A DNA stretch of 64,000 bases from Methanolobus sp. GTDB taxonomy: Archaea; Halobacteriota; Methanosarcinia; Methanosarcinales; Methanosarcinaceae. Position numbers and translations under genes: made by a program. The notes under the pieces were generated by a model that searched no databases, had not been told where the DNA came from, and saw only the letters and a list, made by a program, of their open reading frames with translations. Numbering within the stretch: position 1 is the first letter of the stretch; every line of letters starts with the position of its first letter. Shown here one piece after another: positions 27,316-36,310 of the stretch. The DNA is taken from the NCBI RefSeq assembly GCF_016278365.1, contig NZ_JADQBZ010000002.1:341892-405891 (forward strand), written 5' to 3'.

Positions 27316-28734
27316 ATGGGAGTGAATAAATTAGTTACTTACACATTAATGTTCATTGTTTTTCTTGCAGCCCTTTCTTTGCTGCCTGTACATGGAATAT
27401 CAGCAGATGATCACTTGATAGGCGCTGCTTCTGCACAGAACATGAGCAATGGTACCGAACTCACAATATACTCACAGGACATTGCACTTGTCAGGGAAAC
27501 CAGGGAGCTCGACCTTCAGGAAGGAGAGAATCTGGTTGAGGTCACTGACATTACTTCCCGCATAGATCCAAGTACTGTTATCTTTGAAGATACCCAATAT
27601 CCCGGAACTTATATTATCGAGCAGCAGTACATGCGGGACGCTGCAAGTATGGACAGGATACTGGAAAGGCATATTGGGGAGGAGATAACAGTCATCGATG
27701 AAGAAGGTAGCTCCTACACAGGGATACTGCTAAGCCATGAGAACGATAGCATTATCCTGAACACATCAGGGAATATCATTGCAATCGTAAACATCGCAAG
27801 GATAGAATTCCAGGATACCAATGATGACCTGATGGGACCTGCACTTACATGGAGGATATATTCACCAGAAGCAGGGCCAAGAGTTGTCTCAACCTCATAC
27901 CTGACAGAAGGGCTGAGCTGGAAGGCAGATTATATTGTTATGATGGATGACAATGAAACTCAGGCCAGCATCAATGGATGGGCCACCATAGATAATCAGG
28001 CAGGTGCCAGTTTTAATAATGCAAGCTTGAAGCTTGTGGCAGGGGATGTGCGCAGAGTCTCCGGACAGCTACCGTCTCCGGAAATCGCAACTGATGATGC
28101 GGCTGTTGACCAGCCAGCCGAACAGTTCATAGAGGGAGAGTTGTTCGACTATCATATCTACACCCTGAACAGGACCACCAGTTTAATGGATGGAGAAATA
28201 AAACAGATATCACTGCTGTCTGAAGACTCCGTACCTGTAGAGAGGGAGTACATATTTGAGAGTGCTACAGGTGACAGGGTAAAAGTTGTGATGAACACTG
28301 AGAACACTGAAGACAACGGTCTCGGAATGCCGTTGCCACAGGGTATTGTCAGGGCATATGCAGAAGACCCTGATGGAACGCTGCAGTTTGTTGGAGAGGA
28401 TACGATAGATCATACCGCCATAGGTGAAGAAATACGTATCTTTGTAGGATATGCTTTTGATATTACAGGAGAAAAAACTCAGACAGACTATCAGAGCCTG
28501 GGCGAGACCGCTGAAAGGCGCAGTTATAGCATAAACCTGACAAACCAGAAATCAGAGGATGTGAATGTCACTGTTGTGGAGAATATATACGGCGACTGGG
28601 AGATTACCAATTCCTCGCACGAGTACACAGTAGTTGATGCGTTCACTGCAGAGTTCGATGTTAGAGTGCCGGCAAACGGAGAGGAATCTATAACATACAC
28701 TGTAGAGGCACGTTACCCACGGGCAATCCCTTAA
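27316..28734 (+). CDS. Secreted DUF4139-type surface protein
   Basis: About 472 residues from ATG 27316 (MGVNKLVTYT). An N-terminal hydrophobic segment (~5-27, FIVFLAALSLLPVHG) looks like a signal peptide. The body is beta-rich with many Asn-X-Ser/Thr sites. The region around SYLTEGLSWKADYIV, WATIDNQAGASFNNASLKLVAGD and the end (YTVEARYPRAIP) fits the DUF4139 family of envelope proteins. Function is unknown. A TTG seven codons upstream is an alternative start. Its stop overlaps the convergent histidine kinase stop by 4 bases. Confidence 0.75.
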   Translation: MGVNKLVTYTLMFIVFLAALSLLPVHGISADDHLIGAASAQNMSNGTELTIYSQDIALVRETRELDLQEGENLVEVTDITSRIDPSTVIFEDTQYPGTYIIEQQYMRDAASMDRILERHIGEEITVIDEEGSSYTGILLSHENDSIILNTSGNIIAIVNIARIEFQDTNDDLMGPALTWRIYSPEAGPRVVSTSYLTEGLSWKADYIVMMDDNETQASINGWATIDNQAGASFNNASLKLVAGDVRRVSGQLPSPEIATDDAAVDQPAEQFIEGELFDYHIYTLNRTTSLMDGEIKQISLLSEDSVPVEREYIFESATGDRVKVVMNTENTEDNGLGMPLPQGIVRAYAEDPDGTLQFVGEDTIDHTAIGEEIRIFVGYAFDITGEKTQTDYQSLGETAERRSYSINLTNQKSEDVNVTVVENIYGDWEITNSSHEYTVVDAFTAEFDVRVPANGEESITYTVEARYPRAIP

Positions 28735-31079
28735 TGACGTAATCCGGAGAGATTATGTTTAGTCCCTGTGCAGGGAAGAGAGTAAGAGGGAAAGATCACA
28801 TGCACTGCGGTCCCTGTTCCCTCCTCACTCTCTACCCATATATTTCCGTTGTGGATTTCAGTGATTGTCTTACTTACATGCAGCCCTAAGCCGCTGCCAC
28901 CGTGTCTTCGTGTCAGGGAACTGTCCACCTGATAAAAGGGAGTGAAGATATTGGAAAATTCAGCCTGGGGGATACCTATGCCATTATCTTTTACCACCAC
29001 ATGCACATGATCATTATCCCGATAAGCTGAAATCTCGATGATGCCCCCGCTCTTGCTGAACTTTATAGCGTTGTCTACAAGTGATCTGAAAATATAAGGA
29101 ATGTACTCCACATCACCATTGATAAGCGGCAGGTCGCTTCCAAAATTACGGACCATCTTTATATTTTTGTCTGTTACTTTAAAAGTGAAATAGTCCATCA
29201 CTTTCTTCAGAGCATCTTCTATCCGAAGTGGATCAAACCTGTAATTGGCCTTGCCAGATCTTGTAATGCTTATGTAGATAAGAGAATCAAGCAGAAAACT
29301 CAGATGATCATACTTGTCGAGAACTATTTGCATGGCATTTTTCTGTTTTTCGTTCAAAGGTCCCAGTACCTCATCATGCACAAGTTCACTGTAACCCTTA
29401 ATAGATATAAGAGGTGTTTTTAGTTCATGGCTAAGATTTGAGATAAATTCGTCCTTCATCCTGTCCAGAGAATGCAGTGAATCATTTGCCTTTCCCAGGT
29501 CCTGAACATATTTCTGGATAGTTTCCTGAGATTTTTTACGCTCACTTATATCGCGAGTAACGCCCATGAAGAATTTGAAATTCCCATCCTCATCAAATAA
29601 GGGAGTTGCTAGTGCTTCAGTCCAGACTGTGTAACCTTCCTTGTGGAATTGTTCCAGCTCCATGATTTCTGTATGGCTGGTCATCCTTGCATATTGGATA
29701 TCTGCAAAAAAAGCATCCATACAAGACCGGATTTTCAGAATACTGTCCTGGGGGAACATTTCCGGAAAACTCTGGTCCATTACTTCCTCCGGAGTATAAC
29801 CTCTCAATTTAATTACAGATGGGCTGACATAAAGGAAGTTACCTTCTTTATTCATGGTCCAGATAACATCGTTGGCATTTTCTGCCAGCATGCGGAACTT
29901 TTCTTCGCTTTCCTGAAGAGTTGTTTCAGCTCGTTTCCTTTCAGTTATGTCGCGCCCATTGCTAAGAATTGCAGGCTTACCTTCGTATTCTATGACCTTG
30001 ACGCTTATTTCAACAGGAACCCTGGAGCCATCTTTTCTCAGATACTCCGTTTCAAATACAATATGTCCTTTCTTCAGGGCAGAGGCAAGGTGTTCCTTGC
30101 ACTTGCTCCAATATTCAGGTGCAATAATATCGAATTTAGGTAATTGCAGCATCTCATCTTTACGGTACAATAGCAGATCGCATAACGAAGGATTAACTTC
30201 CAGTATATTGAAAGCCATATCAAGTATCATGATGGAATCGACGGCGTTCTCAAAAATTGCCCGGAATTTTTCCTCGGAAACCTTAATCTTTTGTTCGGCA
30301 TCCCTTTTTTCAGTGATGTCCGAGCCGGAGCTTAGGAGCATTGTTACCTTACCAGCGGAATCCTCCGTGTATGAATTGCGCCACGAAATGAGTCTTTTGT
30401 GCCCTGCTTTTGTCACTACATTTCTTTCAAAACTTTCAACCGGCCTGAGACTACCCTCAAGGATCGTTTTGAAAAAAGATTCATTCCTTTCTTTATCCTC
30501 TGAAGGCACAACCATTTCTAACCAACTTGATCCAATAAGTTCCCCTTCGGCATAGCCAAGTACCTCATTGCATTTTGCATTGGTAAGGGTGACAGTCAGA
30601 TTCGAATCAAGTGCCACTATCATGCATCCGGCGATATCAAGATATTTTCTTGTCCGGTCAGCTTCTGAGACTAGTTCATCATGCAGTTGTTTGCTTTTCA
30701 AAAGAGTCCTGACGCGGGTTAGAACCTCAAACCGGTCAAAAGGTTTTGTGAGGAACTCATCAGCTCCAGCCTGAATGCCTTCTATGCGGTCATCTCTGGA
30801 AGAAAGAGCAGTGACTATTATGACTGGTATAAAGCATGTTTCTTTGGATGATTTCATTATTCTGCAAACATCGTATCCGCTCATGCCCGGCATCATAACA
30901 TCAAGGATGACAATATCTGGTTTTTCAGAATCGAGGATAGCAAGAGCTTCTTCCCCGCTATGAGCAGTCTCTATATCGTACTCTGTCATGAGCTGGGATT
31001 CAATTAACCTGACATTAAGGATATCGTCGTCGACAACGAGTACTTTGGACCTGTATTTTTCGCTCATAGTGCGTACCAT
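28731..31079 (-). CDS. Hybrid sensor: receiver - three PAS - histidine kinase
   Basis: 782 residues. An N-terminal receiver (VLVVDDDILNVRL, phospho-acceptor D60 in VILDVMMPG) is followed by three PAS domains (~145-265, ~272-392, ~395-525), each leading into an ITERK/ISERK-type linker. A HisKA domain carries the H box FISNLSHELKTPL (~555), and HATPase_c shows NAIKFSKSGG, VKDNGIGIP and GGSGLGLHVSK. No membrane helix is visible, so it should be cytoplasmic. The receiver at the front suggests it is itself a relay target. The start may be the fifth codon (second ATG, 31067). No other regulator gene is adjacent. Confidence 0.9.
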   Translation of the reverse strand: MVRTMSEKYRSKVLVVDDDILNVRLIESQLMTEYDIETAHSGEEALAILDSEKPDIVILDVMMPGMSGYDVCRIMKSSKETCFIPVIIVTALSSRDDRIEGIQAGADEFLTKPFDRFEVLTRVRTLLKSKQLHDELVSEADRTRKYLDIAGCMIVALDSNLTVTLTNAKCNEVLGYAEGELIGSSWLEMVVPSEDKERNESFFKTILEGSLRPVESFERNVVTKAGHKRLISWRNSYTEDSAGKVTMLLSSGSDITEKRDAEQKIKVSEEKFRAIFENAVDSIMILDMAFNILEVNPSLCDLLLYRKDEMLQLPKFDIIAPEYWSKCKEHLASALKKGHIVFETEYLRKDGSRVPVEISVKVIEYEGKPAILSNGRDITERKRAETTLQESEEKFRMLAENANDVIWTMNKEGNFLYVSPSVIKLRGYTPEEVMDQSFPEMFPQDSILKIRSCMDAFFADIQYARMTSHTEIMELEQFHKEGYTVWTEALATPLFDEDGNFKFFMGVTRDISERKKSQETIQKYVQDLGKANDSLHSLDRMKDEFISNLSHELKTPLISIKGYSELVHDEVLGPLNEKQKNAMQIVLDKYDHLSFLLDSLIYISITRSGKANYRFDPLRIEDALKKVMDYFTFKVTDKNIKMVRNFGSDLPLINGDVEYIPYIFRSLVDNAIKFSKSGGIIEISAYRDNDHVHVVVKDNGIGIPQAEFSNIFTPFYQVDSSLTRRHGGSGLGLHVSKTITEIHNGNIWVESEEGTGTAVHVIFPSYSLPCTGTKHNLSGLRH

Positions 31080-31271
31080 TTGTTTTTTGCCCTGGGGCTG
31101 ATTAAGGCATTCTAATACCGGCAGGGGATATATAATAAATTTTCCTTTATTAAAGCATTAATTTATGGAGGCTGAAAATACACTGTTTTTCGGCATTTTT
31201 CATAGGATGCGGGCAATCTTGATAAAATAACAGGAATACTTTATTAATGCATATATGACAATGGGAAGCTA

Positions 31272-31724
31272 ATGTTTGAGCAGTTGATTGTCCCTGTGTC
31301 TATCTATACGTACCTGAGTCTTTTTATTACAAGTTTTCTGGCATCAACTGTGCTTCCGCTGGGGTCTGAAGCCCTTGTGATCCTGCTCATAAAATCAAAT
31401 CACAATTTTTATGCAGTAGTACTTTTAGCTACTGTGGGCAATTATCTTGGAGCCTGTACAACGTACTATTTGGGACTTAAAGGACGTAGCGGAGTTATAG
31501 AGAAATATCTCTCGATCTCAAAGAAGGAGCTTGAAAAAGCAGACAGATGGTTTACAAGGTATGGTTCATATGCCCTTTTGTTCACCTGGCTCCCCCTGAT
31601 AGGTGATGCCATTACAGCTGTGGGCGGTCTTTTGAAACTGGATTTTAGAGTATTCTCCCTATACGTTTTTACAGGAAAGTTTGTACGCTACCTGGCACTG
31701 GCATATCTCGCCACTCAAATATAA
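31272..31724 (+). CDS. YqaA/SNARE-associated (DedA-type) membrane protein
   Basis: 150 residues, about four membrane helices. FLASTVLPLGSEALVILLI and NYLGACTTYYLGLKGR match the YqaA branch of DedA/SNARE-associated proteins, with FTWLPLIGDAITAVGGLLKL in the second half. Such proteins take part in membrane homeostasis and lipid flipping. GGAAG before the ATG supports the start. Confidence 0.85.
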   Translation: MFEQLIVPVSIYTYLSLFITSFLASTVLPLGSEALVILLIKSNHNFYAVVLLATVGNYLGACTTYYLGLKGRSGVIEKYLSISKKELEKADRWFTRYGSYALLFTWLPLIGDAITAVGGLLKLDFRVFSLYVFTGKFVRYLALAYLATQI

Positions 31725-31872
31725 GGAAGAATACCTAAGAGATTCATAGAAGGCTATGTTTATGATGATATCAACCTCTTCCCAATTATTTAATTAGATA
31801 ACTATATATACACTAGTACCGATATTATCTTAAATATATAATAAATGTTACAAAACATGGGCTGGATGAAAC

Positions 31873-32070
31873 ATGACCACGTTCGATATAAACCAAAAAG
31901 AACTTGTTAAAAACTCAGTTCTGATACCTGTTGCATTTGTAGCCGGAACACTGATAGCGATTCTAGCCTACAATTATTTGCCCCACGAAATTGCCCTAAT
32001 ATCAGTCGTCAGTGGCGCAATACTGGTATCACTGATCACATATGCCCTTGTAAGGGCAAAGTCCAACTAA
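31873..32070 (+). CDS. Small two-helix membrane protein, unknown function
   Basis: 65 residues: a polar N-terminus, then two membrane helices (~16-34 and ~40-59) and a basic end (VRAKSN). GGATG 5 bases before the ATG is a good ribosome-binding site. I recognise no family. It ends 65 bases before tRNA-Val. Confidence 0.6.
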   Translation: MTTFDINQKELVKNSVLIPVAFVAGTLIAILAYNYLPHEIALISVVSGAILVSLITYALVRAKSN

Positions 32071-32091
32071 CTCTGCATCAGTTTTGATGCG

Positions 32092-32103
32092 ATAATTATA
32101 TAG
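32092..32103 (+). promoter_or_regulatory. Candidate TATA box for tRNA-Val
   Basis: ATAATTATATAG lies 32-43 bases upstream of the mature tRNA 5' end, a reasonable distance for an archaeal TATA box plus a short leader. Confidence 0.35.
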
Positions 32104-32134
32104 CCTTGCATATCCATTCACATCTCTTGCCTAT

Positions 32135-32208
32135 GGGCTCGTGGTCTAGCTGGTCATGACGTCGCCTTCACACGGCGGAGGTCCGGAGTTCGAATCTCCG
32201 CGGGCCCA
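32135..32208 (+). tRNA. tRNA-Val (CAC)
   Basis: 74-nt cloverleaf. Acceptor GGGCTCG / CGGGCCC (one G-U pair), discriminator A at 32208. Anticodon loop TTCACAC with CAC at 32169-32171, T arm CGGAG-TTCGAAT-CTCCG. CCA is not encoded. Confidence 0.95.
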
Positions 32209-32328
32209 CTAAGAGTTCTAAAAAATAAATACTGGTTCTTGTATCAACGCCAACTGTTTTTCGAGTGATCCGATTCCTGAAGTAATTATTCTGTTACCAT
32301 TTGGATATCAAGAATTTCCAGAGGGTCA

Positions 32329-32661
32329 TTAATGAGTATAATCAATTAATTGTATTGAATCACCGATCTTCTTTTCAATTGCTGTTTTCATCTGTTCAGC
32401 ATGCGGACAGGCAAATCCAATAGGATTTCCTCGTGTGATACACGAAGCAAGAACAATTGTATCTGCCCCTCTTTTAACCATTTCAGCAGCCCTCTGAACT
32501 GCTTTTTTTCCGGGGCAACCACCGCATGAAACAACACCTATCACTTCAATTTCACCCTCAACGCCCTCGAATGCAAGTTTTTTCTCCTTCATTACTTTAA
32601 AATCCGTTGTTGCAGGACATATGTCCTCTGTTTGCATACACCTGATCAATCCTGCCTTCAT
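32329..32661 (-). CDS. CGGC-domain protein
   Basis: 110 residues. The name-giving motif is VVSCGGCPGKKAV (~45-57). Other conserved cysteines are in IRCMQTEDICPATT, ASCITRGNP and ACPHAEQ. CGGC proteins are putative metal or Fe-S binding proteins of unknown role. The ATG overlaps the stop of the HdrD-like gene by 4 bases, so the two proteins are probably made together. Confidence 0.85.
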   Translation of the reverse strand: MKAGLIRCMQTEDICPATTDFKVMKEKKLAFEGVEGEIEVIGVVSCGGCPGKKAVQRAAEMVKRGADTIVLASCITRGNPIGFACPHAEQMKTAIEKKIGDSIQLIDYTH

Positions 32662-33770
32662 GATTCTGCCTCCTTGATATCTCCAAATATGCTTTCCGCC
32701 AGTAAAACTGAAATGTCCTTCATGTTCAACTCTTCATCCTTTGATTTACAAACACCGCCTATATGATGCATGCAGAAGGGACAATACGAGACCAGCATAT
32801 CGGCCTTCTCTTTATAATCCTTAACCGACAACATGGCTATATCCGATGATATTTCCGGGAAGTTGGGCTTAAGACCAGCAGGTCCTCCACAGCACACGTG
32901 TTTGCCGCCAAAGAGTTCCTTAATACTCACATCCATGCTGGAGAGAATATCCCTTGATACATCCTTTGATTGCTTCAGAGGACAGGCATCCCTTACCGCA
33001 ACAGTATAATTGAGTTTGTTTGGTTTGAGTGTACTATCATTTATCAGATCCCTGAACAGGTTGAGAGAATGCTCTACCTCAAAGTTCAATTCTCTATAGA
33101 GTTCAGGATACTCACGACCCAGGACAAGGTAGCAGCCAGGGCATGAAGCTATAACCTTCTTCACTCCCAGAGATTCAATATAGTCTACGAAACTTTTTGC
33201 ATGTACTGCTGCCTCTTCAAGATGACCGTTATCAATAAGGAAAAGCCCGCAACATTTCTCCTCCTTCAGAAGCATTGGCTTGATGCCGGCATGGTTGAGC
33301 AGACGAATAGTCGACCTGGCGATGTCCGGCTGGCTGTGTGCTATCCAGCAGCCTGTCATATAGGCTATATCAGAGCTTTCGGCGATTTCCAGATCATCAG
33401 TGACCCAGTCAAACCTTGTTGACAGATCCATACCTCCGGGACTATTACGTTCGATAATGTTCTTTGAGATAGCCGTGGTCTTGGCAGGCTCTCTACCCTG
33501 CTTTGCTAACAGCTCCCTTTCATATTGGATGATATCGGTGATTGGTATGCTTACAGGACATACATCATCACATGCTCCACACCGTGTGGAAAGGTAAATA
33601 TTGTCCATCTCATCCTGTGTGAGTTCATCGCCTGCTACTATCTTTGCAAGTGATTCGATCTTTCCCTGTGGAGTGAACCGGTTACCTTCAGTAACCATGT
33701 TAGCAGGGCATACATCCCAGCATTTCTTACAATCAATACATGAACTTATTTCTTCCTGAAAACGATGCAT
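32658..33770 (-). CDS. HdrD-like Fe-S oxidoreductase with two CCG domains
   Basis: 370 residues. Two N-terminal 4Fe-4S motifs (CIDCKKCWDVCP, ~11-22; CGACDDVCP, ~64-72) precede two CCG (DUF3400-type, HdrB/D) modules: CCGLFLIDNG with ASCPGCYLVL, and CCGGPAGLKP with YCPFCMHHIG. This is the layout of HdrD, GlpC and glycolate-oxidase Fe-S subunits, where CCG modules hold non-cubane clusters. It is too short and lacks the b-type partner for a classical HdrDE, so the substrate is unknown. It is paired with the CGGC protein. GAGG precedes the ATG. Confidence 0.85.
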   Translation of the reverse strand: MHRFQEEISSCIDCKKCWDVCPANMVTEGNRFTPQGKIESLAKIVAGDELTQDEMDNIYLSTRCGACDDVCPVSIPITDIIQYERELLAKQGREPAKTTAISKNIIERNSPGGMDLSTRFDWVTDDLEIAESSDIAYMTGCWIAHSQPDIARSTIRLLNHAGIKPMLLKEEKCCGLFLIDNGHLEEAAVHAKSFVDYIESLGVKKVIASCPGCYLVLGREYPELYRELNFEVEHSLNLFRDLINDSTLKPNKLNYTVAVRDACPLKQSKDVSRDILSSMDVSIKELFGGKHVCCGGPAGLKPNFPEISSDIAMLSVKDYKEKADMLVSYCPFCMHHIGGVCKSKDEELNMKDISVLLAESIFGDIKEAES

Positions 33771-33864
33771 ATGGCAACCTCACTTTTTCCGTGGAACGGA
33801 CTAGTCATAATCATCCCATTGATTTTTATATATTTTAAATGGATGTAGTAATGGCCTGGCATTT

Positions 33865-34275
33865 TCAAATCTCTTTGAAAACCTTTGCAAGAGATTCACC
33901 TTTAACATGAATGGAGAATTGGTAAAGATATCCAAAGGGCACTGTATACACATTTATTCCTTTGCCTTTCAGTTTTTCTTCAATAGATACGATGACTTCC
34001 ATTGCAAATTCCGGCGCGGATTTACTTGAAGACAAGTGAGCAAATGAATGCAATACAATGTGATTCTTATTTACTTTATTCAGATACCATTTGATGTTGC
34101 CCACTGCACTTTTGACAATCTTGCTTTTTCTCTCTTCATCTTCTGATTCGGCATGAATGAAAACAACAGCAGTATTCTCTATCCTTTCTTCGATTTCGAC
34201 ATTTTCCACACTTTCAATTGTCTTGCAATGAGTGTCAAACCAAAAATATTCTACATCGAATAGTAGCAATTTCAT
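33865..34275 (-). CDS. Stand-alone archaeal ThrRS editing-domain protein
   Basis: 136 residues. The fold and motifs match the N-terminal editing domain of archaeal threonyl-tRNA synthetase, a DTD-like deacylase: MKLLLFDVEYFWF, AVVFIHAESED, VLHSFAHLSSSKSAPEFAMEV and VPFGYLYQFSIHVKG. No synthetase core follows. It may clear Ser-tRNA(Thr) or D-aminoacyl-tRNA in trans, or have a new role. ATG 34275 has GGAG 8 bases upstream; a GTG three codons earlier is possible. Confidence 0.75.
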   Translation of the reverse strand: MKLLLFDVEYFWFDTHCKTIESVENVEIEERIENTAVVFIHAESEDEERKSKIVKSAVGNIKWYLNKVNKNHIVLHSFAHLSSSKSAPEFAMEVIVSIEEKLKGKGINVYTVPFGYLYQFSIHVKGESLAKVFKEI

Positions 34276-34376
34276 GTGCCCCACTCCTTATAAAAAGGAA
34301 TTACTTTTATACCGTATCTCCTTTCCCCAATTCACTAAGCATTTATTTTCATAAAAATAATTAGAAACTGGATAGA

Positions 34377-34691
34377 TTAGGGATATATCGATAGATCCAC
34401 ATCTTTTCCAAAAGCAACATAATTTGTAAAATCTGAACTGATGGCCTTGATCGCCTCTTCCGTTGGCTCAGAGTAATACCAAGCCGCATCTTTATTCACT
34501 TTACCATTGACAATTATATCATAGTAATTGATTTTTCCCTTGGGAGAAGATGTTTGATTCCCATTGTCTGTGAAGTATTCCAGATTCAATGTTTCCGGAG
34601 CGAAGTATTTTTCTCCGTCGATCATAAAGAATTTCTTGCTTTTGCCCAGCAGTGCTCCATTCCATTTGATATACCATGCCATTATTACCAT
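34377..34691 (-). CDS. DUF427 family protein
   Basis: 104 residues. The C-terminal half has the DUF427 pattern: NKDAAWYYSEPTEEAIKA, then TNYVAFGKDVDL. The N-terminal half reads MAWYIKWNGALLGKS. Function unknown; the family is mostly bacterial and fungal and a small single-domain enzyme is likely. The fourth codon (ATG, 34682) may be the real start. Confidence 0.7.
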   Translation of the reverse strand: MVIMAWYIKWNGALLGKSKKFFMIDGEKYFAPETLNLEYFTDNGNQTSSPKGKINYYDIIVNGKVNKDAAWYYSEPTEEAIKAISSDFTNYVAFGKDVDLSIYP

Positions 34692-34923
34692 AATATCAGT
34701 TCCATTGTTTTATTATCGCAATAAGAGGGAGCGAATCCTTTTCTTATATACATATTCTGTACATTATATTCATGGCATTGCTATTATCGAAGTTGTTGAT
34801 AATCCTCATGTCAGGTTTTTTTAGTTTCCTAGATTAAGGTTATCAAATTAGCTCCTGAAACCCTTATTCAAATCTGAAGGCGTCCCTTAGTATTTCACGA
34901 TCCGCATTCATCCCTGAAATATC

Positions 34924-35024
34924 AAGACACGGATCCACAAGAAATCTACACGGGTTTTATCCTTTTCCAGTCTTAGCTTCCAGCACTACCATGAATCCGT
35001 GTTGATCCTGTAAATCCGTGTCTT
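34924..35024. repeat. Imperfect inverted/direct repeat element (CACGGAT type)
   Basis: The 458-base gap between DUF427 and the double-cubane gene holds a ~100-bp element. AAGACACGGAT at 34924 is inverted exactly as ATCCGTGTCTT at 35014 (11/11), with further imperfect pairing inwards for ~35 bases. Each arm also repeats the ACACGG/CCGTGT unit directly. It resembles the ATCCGTGT-rich intergenic repeats seen in many genomes. No ORF spans it. Confidence 0.55.
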
Positions 35025-35149
35025 AGACATAGTTTAAAAACAGGTATTCTTAATAAAAAGTGAATAAACTTTTAAATCAAGATTCTAATTGGATTAACTT
35101 CGATTAAAAAAGAGTTTTCCGCAAAAGACTTAATATTTATTAAATACCA

Positions 35150-36310
35150 ATGCTTCAACAGAAAATGCACTCTTTTAAAACTCTTGAGAATCTCAAAAAC
35201 TCATATAGTGAGCGTATTCGCCAGATAGCAGATGAAAGAAAATCGGGAAAGAAATTAGTCGGTACTTTTTGTCTCTTTGTACCTGACGAGATTATTTTTG
35301 CAGCAGGAGCTGACCGTGTAATACTCTGCGGAGGCAAGAATGACACTGTATCAATAGCGGAGCAGTATCTTCCAAGAAACATCTGCCCGCTAATCAAATC
35401 TTCTTTTGGATCAATTATCAACGATGGCTGTTCAGGTATAAAATCCTGCTCTCATTTCAGTATGGTGGATATGATCGTAGCCGAGAATACCTGTGATGGT
35501 AAAAAGAAGATGTATGAACTGCTGGAGGATTACGTTCCAACCTACGTAATTGACCTTCCTCAAAGACCTGATACTTCTGAAGCTCTGAAATACTTTATAT
35601 CTGAGCTTGAAAAGTTCAGGGATGCTATGGAACAGCTTACAGGCTATAAGATCACGGATGAACAGCTGAAAGAGGAAATAAGATTCTCTAATGAGACTAG
35701 ACGGTTGTTTCACAGGCTCTATGAACTGCGTAAAAGGGATCCAAGCCCCATAAGTGGCACCGATGTGCTGAAAATACTTCAAAAGCAGTATTTTTTATCA
35801 CCAGATAAGCTTAAGGAATACCTCCAGATGCTTATCAACGAAGTGGAAAATATTGAGCCCGGGCAGGTTCATAAGCCAAGGATAATGATCTCCGGTTGCC
35901 CAATGCCAGGCGGTAACACGAAAGTAACTGAGATCATAGAGAGCAAAGGCGGTGTCATTGTTGCAGAGGAAAGCTGTACCGGCACGAGATCTTTCTGGGA
36001 CCTTGTCGACGAAAGCAAGGAACCGATGATCGCTCTGGCTGAACGCTATATTAAGATACCCTGCTCCTGCATGAGCCCCAATAACAGGCGTATAGATAAT
36101 ATCCTCGAACTTGCCAGAGAATTCAGGGTCGATGGTGTGATCTACTACACATTGCAGTTCTGCCACGGGTACAATATAGAAAAACAGAAGGTACAGAAAG
36201 CCCTGAAGGAGGCGGGGATTCCAATGCTCTCTATCGAGACGGATTACAGTGACTCTGACGTCGAACAGATCGGGCTTCGTGCAGATGCATTTATGGAGAT
36301 GATTTCATGA
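35150..36310 (+). CDS. Double-cubane cluster protein / 2-hydroxyacyl-CoA dehydratase D-like reductase
   Basis: 386 residues of the HgdB/FldC/BcrC-like family. Cysteines likely to hold clusters lie in NICPLIKS, GCSGIKSCSHF, ISGCPMPGG, EESCTGTRSFWD, KIPCSCMSPN and LQFCHGYN. Family members with a following single-domain ATPase form the double-cubane cluster protein system, where the activator drives ATP-dependent low-potential reductions. No CoA-substrate enzymes are near, which favours that type over a hydroxyacyl-CoA dehydratase. The stop overlaps the activator start by 4 bases. Start may be ATG 35150 or 35165. Confidence 0.85.
   Translation: MLQQKMHSFKTLENLKNSYSERIRQIADERKSGKKLVGTFCLFVPDEIIFAAGADRVILCGGKNDTVSIAEQYLPRNICPLIKSSFGSIINDGCSGIKSCSHFSMVDMIVAENTCDGKKKMYELLEDYVPTYVIDLPQRPDTSEALKYFISELEKFRDAMEQLTGYKITDEQLKEEIRFSNETRRLFHRLYELRKRDPSPISGTDVLKILQKQYFLSPDKLKEYLQMLINEVENIEPGQVHKPRIMISGCPMPGGNTKVTEIIESKGGVIVAEESCTGTRSFWDLVDESKEPMIALAERYIKIPCSCMSPNNRRIDNILELAREFRVDGVIYYTLQFCHGYNIEKQKVQKALKEAGIPMLSIETDYSDSDVEQIGLRADAFMEMIS

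Noticed and set aside
29947..30555. 202-codon plus-strand frame opposite the histidine kinase
   Set aside because: It is antisense to well-matched PAS and receiver coding sequence and its translation is Ser/Leu-rich without motifs, as expected of a shadow frame.
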